A stretch of 64,000 bases of DNA from Ctenosaura bakeri (GCA_948474755.1 CAOLHI010001804.1:1-64000), one strand, 5' to 3'; positions 12,541 through 26,087 are shown, counted from the stretch's first letter. Translations and numbers: made by a program. Notes: a model not told the origin generated them from the sequence alone.

Positions 12541-13213
12541 GACCAGGTAAAACATCACTTAGATGAGAGATGCCATGAGCCAGGCTGATCTCGCTTCCGA
12601 TTCGGACTTGGACTCCAAGCCTGGGGAGGATCCCTTGGAGGAGCCTTCTGGAGAGGGGTCTCCTTCAGAGCCTAGGGAGGAGTCTGCCTGCGACCCCACA
12701 GCTGCCCCTGGCGTGGAACCTGGGCCAGTACCTGCAGCAGACATTTGTGCTCCAGAGGCAAAGGCCGGTGTTTCTGACTCCAGTCCGGAGTTTGCAGAGG
12801 ACCCTCCCCCCACGTTCCTCCACAGGCAACTGGAGAAGGGGGCGGTCCAGAGGTCTCAGCACCTGTGGGAGAAGCGTTTGATGACTCGGCCCTGAAGGCT
12901 TGAGAGGCTCCAGCTGTGAGCAGGGCCAATGGACATTTGATTGGCCTCAGCTGGGCTAAGACTGATTATTTAAGTCAGACGCTGTAAGGGTTGGGCATGG
13001 GGCAACAACTGTCTACCAATTGTGAATCTGTATCCTGTGATGTGGGCTTTTTGTGTTCCAGGCTGACCTTGCTGCTTGAGTTTGCCATTCTTGGGACTTG
13101 CTGTTTGTTTACACTGACATTTGGTGAAGTAATCTCTTGATTTATTACCACTAAAGCTATAAAATCCAGCTTCTGCTTCTGCATCTGCTTAGTCGCCGCC
13201 TAGACATTGACAG
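12541..13213 (+). mobile_element. Possible LTR or gag fragment of a retroelement
   Basis: A GC-rich, acidic and proline-rich 110-codon frame at 12563-12895 is followed by a TATA-like gattatttaag (near 12963) and a downstream block ending ttagtcgcc...gacattgaca at 13213. The layout suggests a promoter-bearing solo LTR ending in CA, but I could not identify the left end or a target-site duplication. No host protein is recognised. Confidence 0.3.
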
Positions 13214-13411
13214 GAAAGACCTTTGAGGACATCTACACCTAGATCCCTGTATATGTGAAATACCATCTTGTCTTGTGTTACTACAAGTGAAACCTGGGAC
13301 AGTACACGGTTTATTTCTGTTAGTTACTGCCTTGCTTTCAGTTGGAGGTACATATTCTCCCTTCCATCTCTGTATTCACAACCCTCTGGTGTAGGCTGTA
13401 TCTTGATGTAA

Positions 13412-13427
13412 CAGATTATTCAAATTC
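13412..13427. repeat. Target-site duplication of the outer L1 (left copy)
   Basis: CAGATTATTCAAATTC, identical to 26088-26103. Confidence 0.9.
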
Positions 13428-13917
13428 TTTTCTTTTATAAACAAAAAACAAAAAAACAAAAAAACCAATCCAACCTAACATCACATTCCTATCATTACAA
13501 AATGATTACACAATAAACAAATACTAGTACACAAAATATACAAATACATACATGCATACATATAACATATACAAATACATACATATAACAACCAACACAT
13601 CTTACTAGCATATTCTCACAAACATACGGCACTTCCCCCTTTCATGAGATACAGCCTTATATCTTTTATTTAGAAAAAAACACCTCTGTATGTCTTAAAG
13701 AGTAGAATCTATTATTCATTTTCCCATTCATTATTTTCCATTCTATTTACAATTTTTATCCATTTTACACTATTATTTCAACATTTCTTTTCTTCCAAGA
13801 ACTAATGACCTGTTGCTTCCACATCTCTTCTCATACTTCTCATACTTCTATCTCTCACTACATTCATATCTAGAACTTGTCTCATTATTAAAATAATAAT
13901 CACATTTCACCTTCTCT

Positions 13918-16547
13918 TCATGATTTGAGACCTTTAGTTAGGATACCCTTATTTTCCAAAAATTCTGTTAAGGGTTCCCACACCTTATAGAACTTACTAT
14001 CCATTTTATTATCTAATCTGTAAGTCAATTTATCCATTTGTGCTAGTTCAATAGTTTTCTCTATGCAATCTTCCATAGTCGGGATGTAACTTGATTTCCA
14101 GTGTTTACCATAAACGAGTCTGGCCACCACAATTAAATGTGCTAATCTTTTAATACAAAAATCTATTGAGCTTTCTGCACCAAAGATTCCCAGTAAAAAA
14201 AATTCTGGGACTAAATCAATTCTCATTTTCAAAATTTTTTGCATATTAGCTCGTATGGTGAACCAGAATCTCTTTGCTCTGTCGCATCCCCACCACATGT
14301 GGTAGAAGGATCCCACTTGCTCTTTACATTTCCAGCACTGATCATTCATATTCTTGTTCACTTTCGTTAATTTGCTGGATGTTAGATACCAGCGGTATAC
14401 AATTTTCAGCACATTTTCTTGTAGAGTATAGGATCTAGTATATAACATATTAGTTTTCCAAACATTTTCCCATTCTTCTAAAAGAATATTATGATTGAGA
14501 ACTCTCGCCCATTTAGTCATATAATCTTTGACCGTTTCTTCCTCTAGTTTGAAGGATAACAATTTTTTATACAATCTTGAAAGTAACTTTTTATCACCTT
14601 TTAACATCAATTCTTCTAACTCATTTTGTCTTAAGTCAATTCCTTCTCCTTGTATATCCTTTTAAAATCTTTCTTTTAACTGCATGAAGGGAAACCGGTG
14701 TATATCTAATCCTTCTTCTTTTAGTTGACTTTGATCTTTCATTTGAATTTCCTTTCCACATTGTTTCAGTATGTTTTTGTAAGTCAGCCAACTGCCCTAT
14801 CTTCTCAGACCTTTAATCGAAAGCACTTCCATAGGTGAGACCCATGATGGTATTTTTGGGCAGAAATAATGCTTTTTCTTCTCCCATACCTTTAAAAGGG
14901 CATTTCGTATCATGTGATTTTGGAAAATCTTTTGGACTTTGGCTTTCCCATACCACAAGTAGGCATGCCAGCCGAAATGAAGATCATGCCCTTCCAGAGC
15001 CAGCATTTTCCTATCATCCAGAAGAATCCAAGGTTTCATCCAGGCTAGGCATGCCGCCTCATAAAATAGCTCTAAATCTGGTACTGCAAAGCCCCCTTGG
15101 TGTCTAGTATCAGTTAGCCACTTATACTTCATTCTTGGGTTTTTTCCATTCCATATAAATTTGGATAGCTCTTTTTTACAGTCTTGAAACCACTTCTTAG
15201 TTATCCTGACTGGTTATCATAATAAACAAGAAGAGTATCTTCGGGAGAAAACTCATCTTAATCAGTGATACTCTGCCCATTAAAGAAAGATCCAGCTTAT
15301 TCCATGTATTTAATTTCTTTTGAATTTGACTCCAGGTCTTATAATAATTATTCTTAAACAATTGATTATTGTTATTAGTGATTTCAATTCCTAAATACTT
15401 CACTCTTTGAACACATTGAATGCTGGCTTTTCTTTGAATCCGTTCTTTCTCTGGGGACTTTATATTTTTCAGAAGAATCTTGATTTTAACTTTGTTTATT
15501 TTAAAGCCTGCCATAGTACCAAATTTGTTCAGCAGTTCATTCACTTTAACAATTCTATTTAGGGGGTCTTCTAGAAACATTACCATATCATCTGCAAAGG
15601 CCTTATATTTAAATTGGTCTTGTCCTATTTTTACTCCTTGAATTAAGTCTTCCCTCCTTACTTGCTGTAGCAGTACCTCTAGTACCAACACAAATAATAA
15701 AGAAGACAGTGGGCAGCCTTGTCTTGTTCCTTTTGAAATTAAAATGTTTTCTGAAAGATCTCCATTGATAATTATACAAGCTTTTTGTTCATCATATATT
15801 GCCTTTATTCAATTTGTGAATATATTTCCAAATTCCATTTCTTCCATGACCTTTATTAAGAAGGACCAGCTTACATTGTCAAAAGCTTCCTCAGCATCAA
15901 GGAACATGAGAGTGCCTTTTTTTTCATTGTGAGATTCATTGCATTCAATTACATCTATAACAGTTCGAATGTTGAATCTCATCTGTCTCCCTGGAATAAA
16001 ACCACTTTGATCCTCATGTATGAATTCTGGCAGGGCTTTTTTCAATCGATTTGCGAGGATGGAGGTGAAAATTTTGTAGTCCATATTTAGGAGTGAAATA
16101 GGCTGAAAATCTTTAGATGTGGGAGCTTCAAGATTCTCTTTGGGGATTAATGTTATATTCGCCTCTGTACAACTTCTTGGTATTGTCTTTGCCCCGAAAA
16201 TTCCATTCATTATGGTTTGCATCGGTCCCCACAATTGTTCTTTGAAGTATTTGTAGAAATTAGCTGTTATCCCATCCAGGTCTGGAGCTTTATTAGGTTT
16301 CATTCCCTCTATCACTTCATTAATCTCGTTTATCGAGATTGGTTTATTACTCTTGGAGATTTGGATATATTTTGGGGAGCTTTTGTAGTTGAAGATATTC
16401 TTCCATTTCTTTTATGTTTTCACCTTCCTTAGCCTGGAACAAGTTCTTAAAATAGTTGGCAAGTATTTTTTTTATTTCTTGAGTTCCTATAACTAAACGC
16501 TCACCTTCTTTTATTTTAAATATTATTATTTTTTCCTTTCTTTCCAA
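13918..16547 (-). pseudogene. Outer L1 ORF2, reverse transcriptase and C-terminal part (broken)
   Basis: Open pieces at 16547-16347, 16315-15809, 15691-15197, 15132-14797 and 14610-13918 follow one another on the minus strand with frame changes between them. The second has the RT motifs DLDGITANFYKYF and DFQPISLLNMDYKIF and the palm segment FLDAEEAFDNVSW. The third has the catalytic FADDMVMF. The last has the CWKC...HMWWGC zinc knuckle of L1 ORF2p. The piece upstream of 16547 is displaced to 23465 and beyond by the inner L1. Residual similarity is good but the frame is irreparably interrupted in at least four places. Confidence 0.85.
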
Positions 16548-16651
16548 ATTTTATACGCTAACCATCTTCCAGGTTTGTTTACGTATTCAAAATGTTTTTG
16601 TTTTTGTCTTTTTTTTCTATTTCTTCCATTGTGAGTATCGACAACTGTTTT

Positions 16652-16669
16652 TGTAGTACTTTCATTTTC
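16652..16669. repeat. Target-site duplication of the inner L1 (3' side)
   Basis: TGTAGTACTTTCATTTTC, identical to 23447-23464 and part of the outer L1 sequence. Confidence 0.95.
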
Positions 16670-16907
16670 TTTTTTTTAAATATAATTTTATTAAGTTTCA
16701 CAAATAAAAAAACATCATCTTAAATTGTACTTTTACATGTAATATTATTGTTCTTCCACTCTGATCTAGCTTTCATTTTCTGATTCTCCATTCACATATA
16801 AAAAATTATGCATCAAAATTCTATGTTCATCTTACGTGCTTGATCTTGCATTTCTCTCACCACTCCTGTTATGTTACAGTTATCCCTCTTTAATTTCAAA
16901 CAATAAT

Positions 16908-19900
16908 TCAGACATTCTCACTTGGCAGTTCCCAGCAATTACCCATTACAATTTGCCATTCTGCTTTTATCTGATCATCCAATTTCCCCTTTAATCTCTG
17001 AGAGACAATATCTGCACTTCCATTCTCAATAAACGTCCCCCACCATTGTTCAATTGTGGGTATTTGCTGAGACTTCCACATTTTGGCATATTCTATTCGA
17101 GCTGTCGTAATCATATACAGTATTAATCTCCAATGTCTCTTAATACTAGTATTCCCAAGAACATTTGTCATGTTTAACAAATAAAATTCAGGGTTTTTTT
17201 ACAAATTGAACCTTCAGTATTTCACACATCTTTTTATGTATTTCACTCCAATATTTCTTTGCCTTGGGACATAACCACCACATATGAAATATTGTTCCCA
17301 CCTCTTTCTGACATTTCCAACACATTCCCGTGCCTGTATTGTAAATCTTTTTTAACTTATCTGGTGTCATATACCATCTATGAAACAATTTGAAATAGTT
17401 CTCTTTAAGGTTCTGAGCCACTGTAAATTTTTGTGTGCTTCTCCAGCTCTGTTCCCATTCATCTAATTGAATTGAATGTCCAATATTCTGCGCCCACAAA
17501 ATCATTGCAGATTTCACAGTCTCCTCCTGTCTCTCCTGTATTAAAGTTTCTTGATATATATGGGCTAACAAATGAGGTGGGTTGTCAAAAATCCATTTAA
17601 TCACTCCTGTCTTTTCTTTGGATTCCATTCCATAAGTTTTCAAGTCCATCTGGAATCTCTCATTTAATTGCCTGTACGGAAACCAGCTTAATGGCAGTCC
17701 TTCCTGTTCCAATTTTTCTCTTGATTTAATCATATAAACATTTGTCATTGATTTCTCTAATATGTCTTCATATCTCAGCCATTTCTCTGTTTTCTTCCAT
17801 CTTCCAAAGAAAGCTTCTTGAGGGGATACCCACATGGGTAGCTGCCTTATGTTTTTACTCTTATAGTCATTCCATATCTTCAAAAGCGATTTTCTGATAT
17901 AGTGATGCGAAAAATCTTTATCAATTTTTGCTTTATCATAGAACATATAGGCATGCCATCCCATCCTCAAGTCTGCTCCCTCCAGTGTAAGCATTCTTGT
18001 ATCTTGTAAGTCAATCAAGTCTTTTAGCCATGTGAATGCCGCCACTTTGTAATATAATTGAAAGTCTGGTACTCCCATTCCTCCTCGAAGTATTTGGTCC
18101 GTCATGATGTTCCATTTAATTCTTGGTTTTTTTCCTTTGCCATATAAATTCAGTCAGGTCCTTCTTCCACTGCATGAAGGGTTTACTGTTTGTTATTATG
18201 GGGAGATTTTGAAACAAAAAATTCATCTTTGGAAGTACATTCATTTTAATAGCCGCTATTCTCCCCATCATAGACAATTTCATGGAAGTCCATCTTTCCA
18301 AGTCTTTAGTTATCTCTTCCCATTTTTTCTCATAGTTATTTTGAAACAGCTCATTATTCCTTTTTGCTATCCAGACACCTAGATATTTTGCTTTTTGTAC
18401 TTTATTAAATCCAGTTGCAAGTACTAGTTCCTTCTCCTCCTTATCTGTCATGTTTTTCATTACCAAAGCTGTTTTTTCTTTATTTACCTTGAATCCTGAG
18501 AATTCTCCATATTCTTGTATTATTCCAATAAAATTTTGTATGCTTCTCTTAGGATCTTCAGGGAACAGTACAAAATCATCAGCAAAGGCTTTAAGTTTGT
18601 ATTAATATTTCTTGATTTGGACTCCTCTTATAGCATTATCTTCTCTTATACTGTTATTTAATATCTCCATTGTAAATATGAATAACAGAGGGGAGAGAGG
18701 ACATCCCTGTCTTGTTCCTCTATTCAATTCAATCTGCTTAGTTCTGTCCCCATTGATAACCGATTGAGCTCTTTGTTGGTTGTATATTGCTTCAATCCAT
18801 GAAAGAAATCTATCTCCAGCTTGCATTTGCTTCATTACTGTTTTCATAAACGGTCAGCTAATCATATCAAAGGCCTTCTCTGCATCGACAAATACCATGG
18901 CCATTTTCTTCTCATTATGCTTTTTGTAATATTCAATTATATTCAATACTGTTCTTATGTTATTTCTTAAGTATCGTTTTGGTATGAAACCATTCTGATC
19001 TTCATGAATAAGTTCAGCCAAAGTCTTTTTGAGTCTCGTTGCAAGGATTGAAGCAAAAATCTTATAGTCAGTATTCAAAAGTGAGATTGGTCTATAATTT
19101 TTAACATCTGTTAAGTCTCTGCCTTCTTTAGGAATTAGCACCACATTTGCCTCTCTCCAGGTGTCTGGTACTCCTTCTTTTATAATCTCGTTTATTGTAC
19201 TTTGCAATGGAATTGAAATCTCATGTTGTAGAGTCTTATAATATCTTGCCCAGAGCTTTATCGTTTTTTTATCTGGGCCCACAGCTTTATCATTCTTAAG
19301 GTTCCTTATCGCTTCCATTACTTCCATCATAGAAACTGGTTTATTCAGGATCAATCTATGATCTTCAGTAAATCTTAATGTATTTGTTCTGTCCAGGTAT
19401 TCTTCCAATTCCTGTTGTTTTTTTGCTTTAGAAATCTTACTCATCAGTTTCTCATAATACTTATAAAATGCCTGTTTTATTCCTTCCTGTTTAGTAATTC
19501 TCTCTTCTCCACTTTTTATCTCTGATATAATATTCTTAGTCCATCTTCTCCACAACAGATTAGAGAGAAGCTTTGAGGGTTTATTTGCTTGCTCAAAATA
19601 ATTATATCTTGTTCTCCGTACTTGCTGTTCTATTTCTTTCAAATTAAGTTGATTCAGTTCAGCTTGGCAAACTTTCATCTGTAGTCTAATTTTCTCATCA
19701 AAAGGATCTTTCCTCATCCGTTTCTCAGCTTCCTTCATCTTGTCCAATATTTGCTGCTCAACCTTTCTCCTCTCTTTCCCAATTTCTGCAGACCATCTGA
19801 TACAGTTGCCTTGCATCACTGCTTTACTTGCATCCCATATAGTCCTCATTGTCAAATCCGGTGTCATATTTTCACTGAAATAGTTGATCAACTCCTTCTT

Positions 19901-20700
19901 CGCTTCATTTACATATTTCTCTTTATTGAAGACCTCATCATTTAATCTCCATGTCCTTTCCTTTTCCTTAATCTTCATCTTGAGAAGCAATGGGTTGTGA
20001 TCTGAACATAAATTCGGAAAAATGTCTGTAGCCTTCAACAATAACAATTTAGATACCAGCATCATATCAATTCTGGACATTGATTTATGTCTATCTGAAA
20101 AGAAAGTATATCCTTCTAATTGTCCATTTTTATATCTCCATACATCAAAGAGGTTCAAATCGTCCATCATATTAAAGAAGCTCTTGGGTAATTTTCCATT
20201 ATTTTGGGGGATCAGTTTCTGCACCGATTATCAGATTTTGGATTGACAACTCCATTAAAGTCCCCCACCACAGCAATGTTCAAATTCCCAGTGTCATTCA
20301 TATATTTCTGTATCTCCTCATGTACTTTAGGAAAGAATTCACCCTTCGCCCCGTTTGATGCGTAGATTCTGACAATCAATATCTTGTCTTGTTTAGTTGT
20401 AACTTCTATGCCCAAATATCGACCACTGCTATACTGAAAGACCTGATGGGAGCCATATCTCGCATGCACATATATTATCACTCCCTGCTTCTTTTTGTCA
20501 ATCGTTGCTGTGTAACAGCTGCCTAATTTTGGGTTACAAAAGGGATCTCAAGTCTTGAGTCCTAATTCGAGCTTCTTGTAAACAAATTACATCCAAGTTT
20601 TGTTTTTCCAGATAATGAAACATTTGTCTTCTTTTATATTCAGAGTTATATCCTTTAATGTTCCAAGAGTATAATCCTAAAGTCCCATTTATCCATTTTG
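16908..20700 (-). pseudogene. Inner L1 ORF2 (endonuclease, reverse transcriptase), broken
   Basis: EN begins near 20675 (LYSWNIKGYNS, then VICLQE) and continues at 20481-20212 (VVGDFNGVVN). The 456-codon piece 20224-18854 contains SDHNPLLLK of the EN and the RT motifs YRPISLLNTDYKIF and FVDAEKAFD. The piece 18847-18602 has GTRQGCPLSPLLF. The catalytic FADD lies at about 18577-18588, between open pieces. The pieces 18466-18116 and 18105-17188 carry the thumb and C-terminal domain, ending with the CWKCQ...HMWWLC zinc knuckle, and the last 90 codons are at 17180-16908. At least five frame interruptions are present; all catalytic motifs remain recognisable. Confidence 0.9.
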
Positions 20701-20737
20701 TCCCTTTTATTAATAATGTTATAGTTTTAAAATTGGC

Positions 20738-21730
20738 TTAGTTTTTTATTTGCTCTCCTGTTAATTCACCTTCTTCCTGCTGGATTTCTTCTTGTTGTGC
20801 TTCATCCTCCTCGTCTTCTTGTGATTTCTCCTCCTCTTCTCCTGGAGGTTGTTCCTCTTCTTTTTCTTCCTCCAAACTCGTCTTCTGGGAATCTTTCTTC
20901 AATCTTTCCATCATTTCCTTCGCCTTATGTGGTGAATTGATTCTATGTCTCTGTTGTTTATATGTGAAAGAAATGCCCTCAATTTTCTCCCATCGATAAC
21001 TAATCTGATACTTTACCAGGAGATTCACCAGTGGCTTATATTCCTGTCTCTTCTTTAAAATCTGAAACGGTATATCTTTTAATATTCTCATGTCTTTATC
21101 TTCCATCTTCAACTGTCCATCGTAGCTTCTTTGCAATATTTTGTCTCTTATTACAGTCCCGGTAAATGTTACGATAATATCTCTAGGAAGTTTCCTCTCT
21201 CTGGCCACTCTAGAGGTCACTCTGAACATTCTGTCTAGGTATATTTCCAGTTTCTCCTCTTCAGTGTCAATAAATTCTGCCAATGCTGGTAACATCTTCG
21301 TGTATAGATCCTCCCCAGTTTCCTCAGGGACTCCCCTAAAGCGAAGGCATCTTTCGCGATCTCAATTCCTGTGCAGTAATTTTGGATTTCTTCTGCTTGA
21401 TGTTTATCTTTCAACTCCATAGTCTCTGCTTCCAGCTGTTTAACTCGTTGTTTTAATTCTTAAGTGTCTTTTTTCAATGTAGTTACTTCTTTAGTCAAGT
21501 TTTCTAATTTTTTCCCCACTTATCCATTTCATGTTTCATATCAGTTCTCATTTCCTTTCTTGTCTCTTTTAAGTCTTTTCTGATATCTTCTCTGATAGTT
21601 TTTACTTTTTTATCTCCTCCATCATTTGGGACATGAACTCTGGTTTCTGTGGTATATCAGTTGATGTTTGTCTGGCAGTTTGAGTTGTTGTTACTGCTGC
21701 AGCTGCTCCTCTTTTTTACCTGGACTCCAT
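20738..21730 (-). pseudogene. Inner L1 ORF1 (RNA-binding chaperone), broken
   Basis: The likely start ATG at 21730 (MESR) is followed by a stop at codon 5. The piece 21420-21235 is coiled-coil-like, and after a frameshift 21295-20738 gives the RRM-like and C-terminal domains (DIIVTFTGTVIRDKIL, KRQEYKPLVNLL, RHRINSPHKAKEM) and a glutamate-rich tail. It would have encoded the nucleic-acid chaperone that coats L1 RNA. The short spacer to ORF2 is typical of L1. Confidence 0.8.
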
Positions 21731-23446
21731 TCTGTTGATAATATCTTATTCCCTGGTTTGTCTTTCCCTTGTCAAATAAATTCTATTAATGCTTATGTCT
21801 TATATCACATTCAACAAACTGTATCAATGTATAATTATTAAAATACTTGTATAAATGACAGAATAGAAACTATACAGATATACTTAATGATAAAGTCTCT
21901 CTAAATAGTAGTTATTAAAATCAATGCATATAATTATTAAAAATCAATATCCAAATTAATACTTAGTATTGTTAATATATAAGCTACTGTATATAAAGCT
22001 TACCAATATAAATGCTTAGATAGATTATATACACTTTGCTATTACATAAAGTTAGACCACTTTCTTTATTCCAAACTCCTGTGCCTAGGCCCACTTCTCA
22101 TTTCCCCCTCCCAACTGTAGCTCACTGTATTTCTGTTCTTCTGGCCTGCTCAAAGATCTTTCAGTATCTCAGCTGTCGTTTACATTCCGAGCCATTCCAT
22201 CTCGTGGGAGTGAGGTTGTTCAGCTTACAATGTCCTTCCAACACTGGCTCTCTAGTCTCAACAATCAACGCTCAAAAACAGCTCTCAAGAGTCAGGAACT
22301 AGTAAAGCACATCTCGGTGTTAGTAACCCTTTAATATCAAAGTTCCAGCATCTTAAAATCCAGCTTGCCAGACTTCTCAAATTCCATGTAATCAAAAATA
22401 TTTCCAAATCAAGTCCAGAACAAAAGTCCAGAGATGTATCCAAATCAAGTCCAAAGTAAAAAAGTATAGAAAAAGAAAAGAAAAGAAACCAAATTCAGTA
22501 TTACAATAAGTTCAGACCTCCACAGGGAAAAGATCATAAACAGAATACTATAATCCCAAACAAATTCCGCTCTCTTCAGGAATAATTCCACAGAAAAAAG
22601 TTCCTTAAAAAGTCCAAACAGTCTTATTCTTTAATCCACACAGTCCAAAATAAAAAGATAAAGAGAAAAAGAAAAGCCAAATTCAATGTTCCAGTTAATT
22701 TGTCTTTCCCAAACAGGAAAAAACCATAATCCAGAAAACTATAGTCCCAAAGAAAAGTCCATCTCCTGCCTCAAAGTTCCAGTGTTCAAATTCAACTCTT
22801 TTCCGAGTCTTTGCCCTTCAAAAATAGTTCCAAAACACAGGGAAAATACTCAGCTTCTACAGTCTCAGCTCCAACTATTTCTTAATCCAGTACAGTCCAT
22901 TAAATCTCTATTAGGACAAGTCCAACCTTTCATTAAATGTAAAAAAACTCCAAGCAGAAAAGGCATTTGGCAATCTCTTCAAAAATAGACAGCTGCCCCT
23001 TTAAGAGAAACTCACAGCCAGTATGTACTCACTTCGTGTCTGGGTCCTTTCGTTCCTCCACTTCTGCTCACCGTTGCAAGTCAAAACCAGATGTGATATG
23101 ATTAAAATAAAATCCTAGATCAGATGCTTACTGTATTTTTATGGGGAAAAAAAGGCTTCTTTTAAAAGTCAGCAGCGGTGCTTGCGCCGCTCTTGCGGCG
23201 ATCTCGCTGGCTCCGTTGTGGTCCTACGATCCCTTGGTGTTTCCACTCTTCCCCTTCGGGTAGAACCACTCACCAATTTCGGGGGCCCCTTCAAACCTCT
23301 TCCACACACCCCTTACCGGGGGGGGTGTCTAGCCACTTTTAGATGTTAAAAAAAGTGGCTGGAGTCCAGCGAGTGACAGTTCGGAGCTGCACAATTGCGC
23401 AGCTTCAATCCGAGCTGCCGCTCACACGTCATGCGACCGGAAGTCC

Positions 23447-23464
23447 TGTAGTACTTTCATTTTC
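23447..23464. repeat. Target-site duplication of the inner L1 (5' side)
   Basis: TGTAGTACTTTCATTTTC, identical to 16652-16669. Confidence 0.95.
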
Positions 23465-24446
23465 AATAATGACTCTTTATCTTGGGGGTTACTTTTAGCT
23501 TCCCTTCCAATTCCTTGATATTTTCCATTATATCCTCCATTTTCTTCTTTTTTTTCTTTTTTCTTCAGTATTTTTTTGGATAAAAAATCCTCTAATGAAG
23601 GCTTTGAATGCATCCCATACTGTTCTGGTCTCAACTTCATTATTCAAGTTCCTTTGAAAAAAATCCTGAATTTCTATTTTACATGCTGTTACAATTTCCT
23701 CTTGTAGCAGGAGCGTTTCATTCAATTTCCAATTCCATATTCTACTTTGGCCTTTCAACCTTAGAAATATTGGATTATGGTCACTTGGTCAGGATCTCTG
23801 TTCTTTTTATACAGCCCTGCCGACTTCTTGGCAGCCATATATAATCAATTCTCAACCACAACTGATGTCGATTAGAGAAAAATGTAAAGCCCTTCTCGTT
23901 GGGATGTTTAAATCTCCACACATCTAGGAGCTGATACTCTTCTGCTAAATGCAAGAAGTCTTCTGTTAACTTCCCTTTATTTCTTTTTGTATCTGGTATA
24001 AGACTTTAGTCTATTTTTGAATCAACCACTCCATTAAGGTCACCTGTAATGCAAATTTCTTCATAGGGTTGATTCTGTATCACACTTTTTAAGTCTCTAT
24101 AGAAGGTCTTATTTTCATTACATGGCACATATACTCCAATTAACAACAATATTTTGCCTTCTAGGGTACATTCAACACCCACAAATCTTCCTTTTCCATC
24201 GTTAAATCGTAGTTTTGGAGATAATGTTGATTTTATATATAGTGCCACTCCTCTTCTTTTCACTGTTGCCACTGATATGGATACTTCGCCTAATTTTGGA
24301 ACCTCCAACACGCTACTATCTTTTCTTTTTATATGTGTCTCTTGCAAGCAGCCAACATCCGGATTTTGCTTGGAGAGGTAGTGGAACACCTTTTCCTTTT
24401 TATGGGAGAATTCAGACCATTTGTATTCCAAGATATAATTGTGCAA
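23465..24446 (-). pseudogene. Outer L1 ORF2, endonuclease and connector part (broken)
   Basis: The frame at 24446-24006 starts MHNYILEYKWSEF and contains the apurinic-endonuclease-like motifs CLQETHI and ITGDLNGVVD, typical of the L1 EN domain (metal-binding Glu and Asp). Frames at 23758-23528 and 23640-23422 continue the connector to the RT domain. The host element resumes at 16669 on the other side of the inner L1. Confidence 0.85.
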
Positions 24447-24447
24447 T

Positions 24448-24980
24448 TCATTTTAGCTGCGTTTTGATCAGACCCATCTCTTCTAAATCCAAATCAATCA
24501 AACTCATCTCTTGTGGGGTACATTTTTCCATAATTTCCTTTGTAGTCTGCACCAAGGCTTCCATTTGTGTCAAATCTTTTGTCTTCTTTATCTCTTCCTT
24601 TAGGTTCCCCATCGCTGCTGCTTCTTCTATTGGCGTACTTGCAGTGGCTCTTCCTTTGGGTTTTGGTGGATATTGTTGCACTCCTACTTTTTCCAACTCA
24701 GCTCTATCTCTATGAAGAAAATCCTGGGCTTTTTCTATAGAGTTTAATCTGTGCCGTTGTCCATTAAATGTGAAAATCACCCCTTCGAGACAATCCCATC
24801 TAAATTTTATCTGGTTTTGTTTCAACTTTGAAACTAGAAATTCATAATTCCTCCGTTTCTTCAAAATTCTTACCGGTATTTCTCAAAGTATTATCAGAAG
24901 TTTGTCTTGATCTATTAATGGGGATCTGTTATGTTCTTCAATGATTTTATCCCTCGTTGATTTTCTGTAAAGCTGTACCA
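24448..24980 (-). pseudogene. Outer L1 ORF1 C-terminal domain (broken)
   Basis: The piece KKRRNYEFLVSKLKQNQ...RHRLNSIEKAQDFLH (24864-24448) matches the C-terminal RNA-binding domain of L1 ORF1p seen also in the inner element. Upstream, past an in-frame stop, VPRGVVVQLYRKSTRDKI is still readable. The N-terminal coiled coil expected before it is short or missing: an A-rich tract (about 25005) precedes it. Confidence 0.7.
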
Positions 24981-26087
24981 CCACACCTCTAGGTACATTT
25001 TTTCTTTTTTTTTTCTTTTCAAACTCATTTTACTATTCTTCTTTCTTCAATTCCTTCAGCCTTTTTTTTTCCCTTCAGTTCCTTCAGTCTCTTCAGTTAA
25101 GAATGAGTTAATCACCTCCCAGTTGCCAGTTAGAAAAAAAAGTTCTTTTAACCTTGAAAACACCACTCCTCTATCTTCTGGCTGCACAATGCCTGTTTCC
25201 TACTCAGTCTTATCTTCTTCCCAAACAGCAACTTCGCTCTAAAATCCTTTCGTGAAGAAGGTCCCCAACAAATTAATTCCAAAGGCTACATTATAATCAC
25301 TTTTACAACTCTATTAATTGTAAATTCCACTTTGTAATTACTTGAGTAGTCCACAAGACAGCATTCAATGAGGAGTGTCAGCAGGAAAAGAAACAAAACA
25401 AAACAAAAAAAAACAGGGAGAACAGGGGAAAGCAGTCCAGAGAATCTAATATTCCTCTTTCATTAAAAATCTTTCTATGAGGAATTTCACGAGTCCACAG
25501 TTCCACAACTATAATCCACAGTTCAAACAGCTTACGTCCATTTATTACTGATTAATCAATCAAGTTGTTAGGTCCCAAAACTCACTGTCACAAACAAGCA
25601 TTCCTTTTTGCAATGTTCCAGAGACGTCAACTCTTCTGACAAAAGAGAGGAAGAAAATTTACGCACGAAGAGGTGACAGCAATAGGCACGTAATCAGAGG
25701 CTAAGTACTGCACTCAGTCAAGGTCTTCCAATTTGTGATACAAACCTCCTAAAAACAAAGTCTTTCCAATCAATTTCGGCTACGGAAAAGCTTGTCGGCT
25801 GGAGTCGTCTGAGGGGATTATTCCTCCCTCCGCTCCTTGCTGCTGTGGTGAAGATTTAATGGCGGCAACAGTCAGATCGTCTCGCTTCCATGGTCTGTCC
25901 AATCACGTTCAGTGGGTCCGACCCGTCTCCTGGTTGCTCGTCTTCCTCTGGCTGACCTCTTCTTCCCAAGGCACAAACGAACTGGATCAAAGATTTTGTT
26001 CGTCCAGCAACCAACAGCAGTGGCGATCTTCTTCGCTTGGAGCTCAGAAGATTGTGTCTTCCAGCTCTCGACCAGACCAGGAGTCCT

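Larger units (their letters stand above)
16670..23446 (-). mobile_element. Inner L1 retrotransposon, full length, inserted into the outer L1
   Basis: 6.78 kb, minus strand, bounded by an exact 18-bp duplication of outer-L1 sequence, TGTAGTACTTTCATTTTC (16652-16669 and 23447-23464). The 5' end starts GGACTTCCGGTCGCATGACG and has a GC-rich 5' UTR of about 1.7 kb. ORF1 lies at about 21730-20738 and ORF2 at about 20700-16908. The 3' end has an AATAAAA signal and a short A-rich tail (16670-16700). Both frames carry several frameshifts or stops, so it is inactive, but the intact ends and duplication show a relatively recent insertion compared with the host L1. Its coding sequence is clearly of a different L1 lineage from the outer copy. 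Confidence 0.95.
13428..26087 (-). mobile_element. Outer L1 retrotransposon, probably full length, split by an inner L1
   Basis: A minus-strand L1 whose two halves (13428-16669 and 23465-26087) flank the inner L1. The 16-bp target-site duplication CAGATTATTCAAATTC is exact at 13412-13427 and 26088-26103. Without the insert and its duplication the element is about 5.87 kb. The 5' UTR (about 25.0-26.1 kb) is GC-rich. The ORF1 C-terminal domain is at 24864-24448, the ORF2 endonuclease from 24446, reverse transcriptase between about 16550 and 15200 with a FADD box, and the C-terminal zinc knuckle near 14300. Many frameshifts and stops make it inactive. It lies in the same orientation as PIGA, in the large intron. 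Confidence 0.92.

Noticed and set aside
12563..12895. 110-codon acidic, proline-rich frame as a host gene
   Set aside because: Both strands are open, there are no splice signals linking it to anything, and it is followed by LTR-like sequence. Treated as a retroelement fragment at low confidence.
20022..20246. Plus-strand frames across the L1 elements
   Set aside because: Antisense shadows of ORF2.
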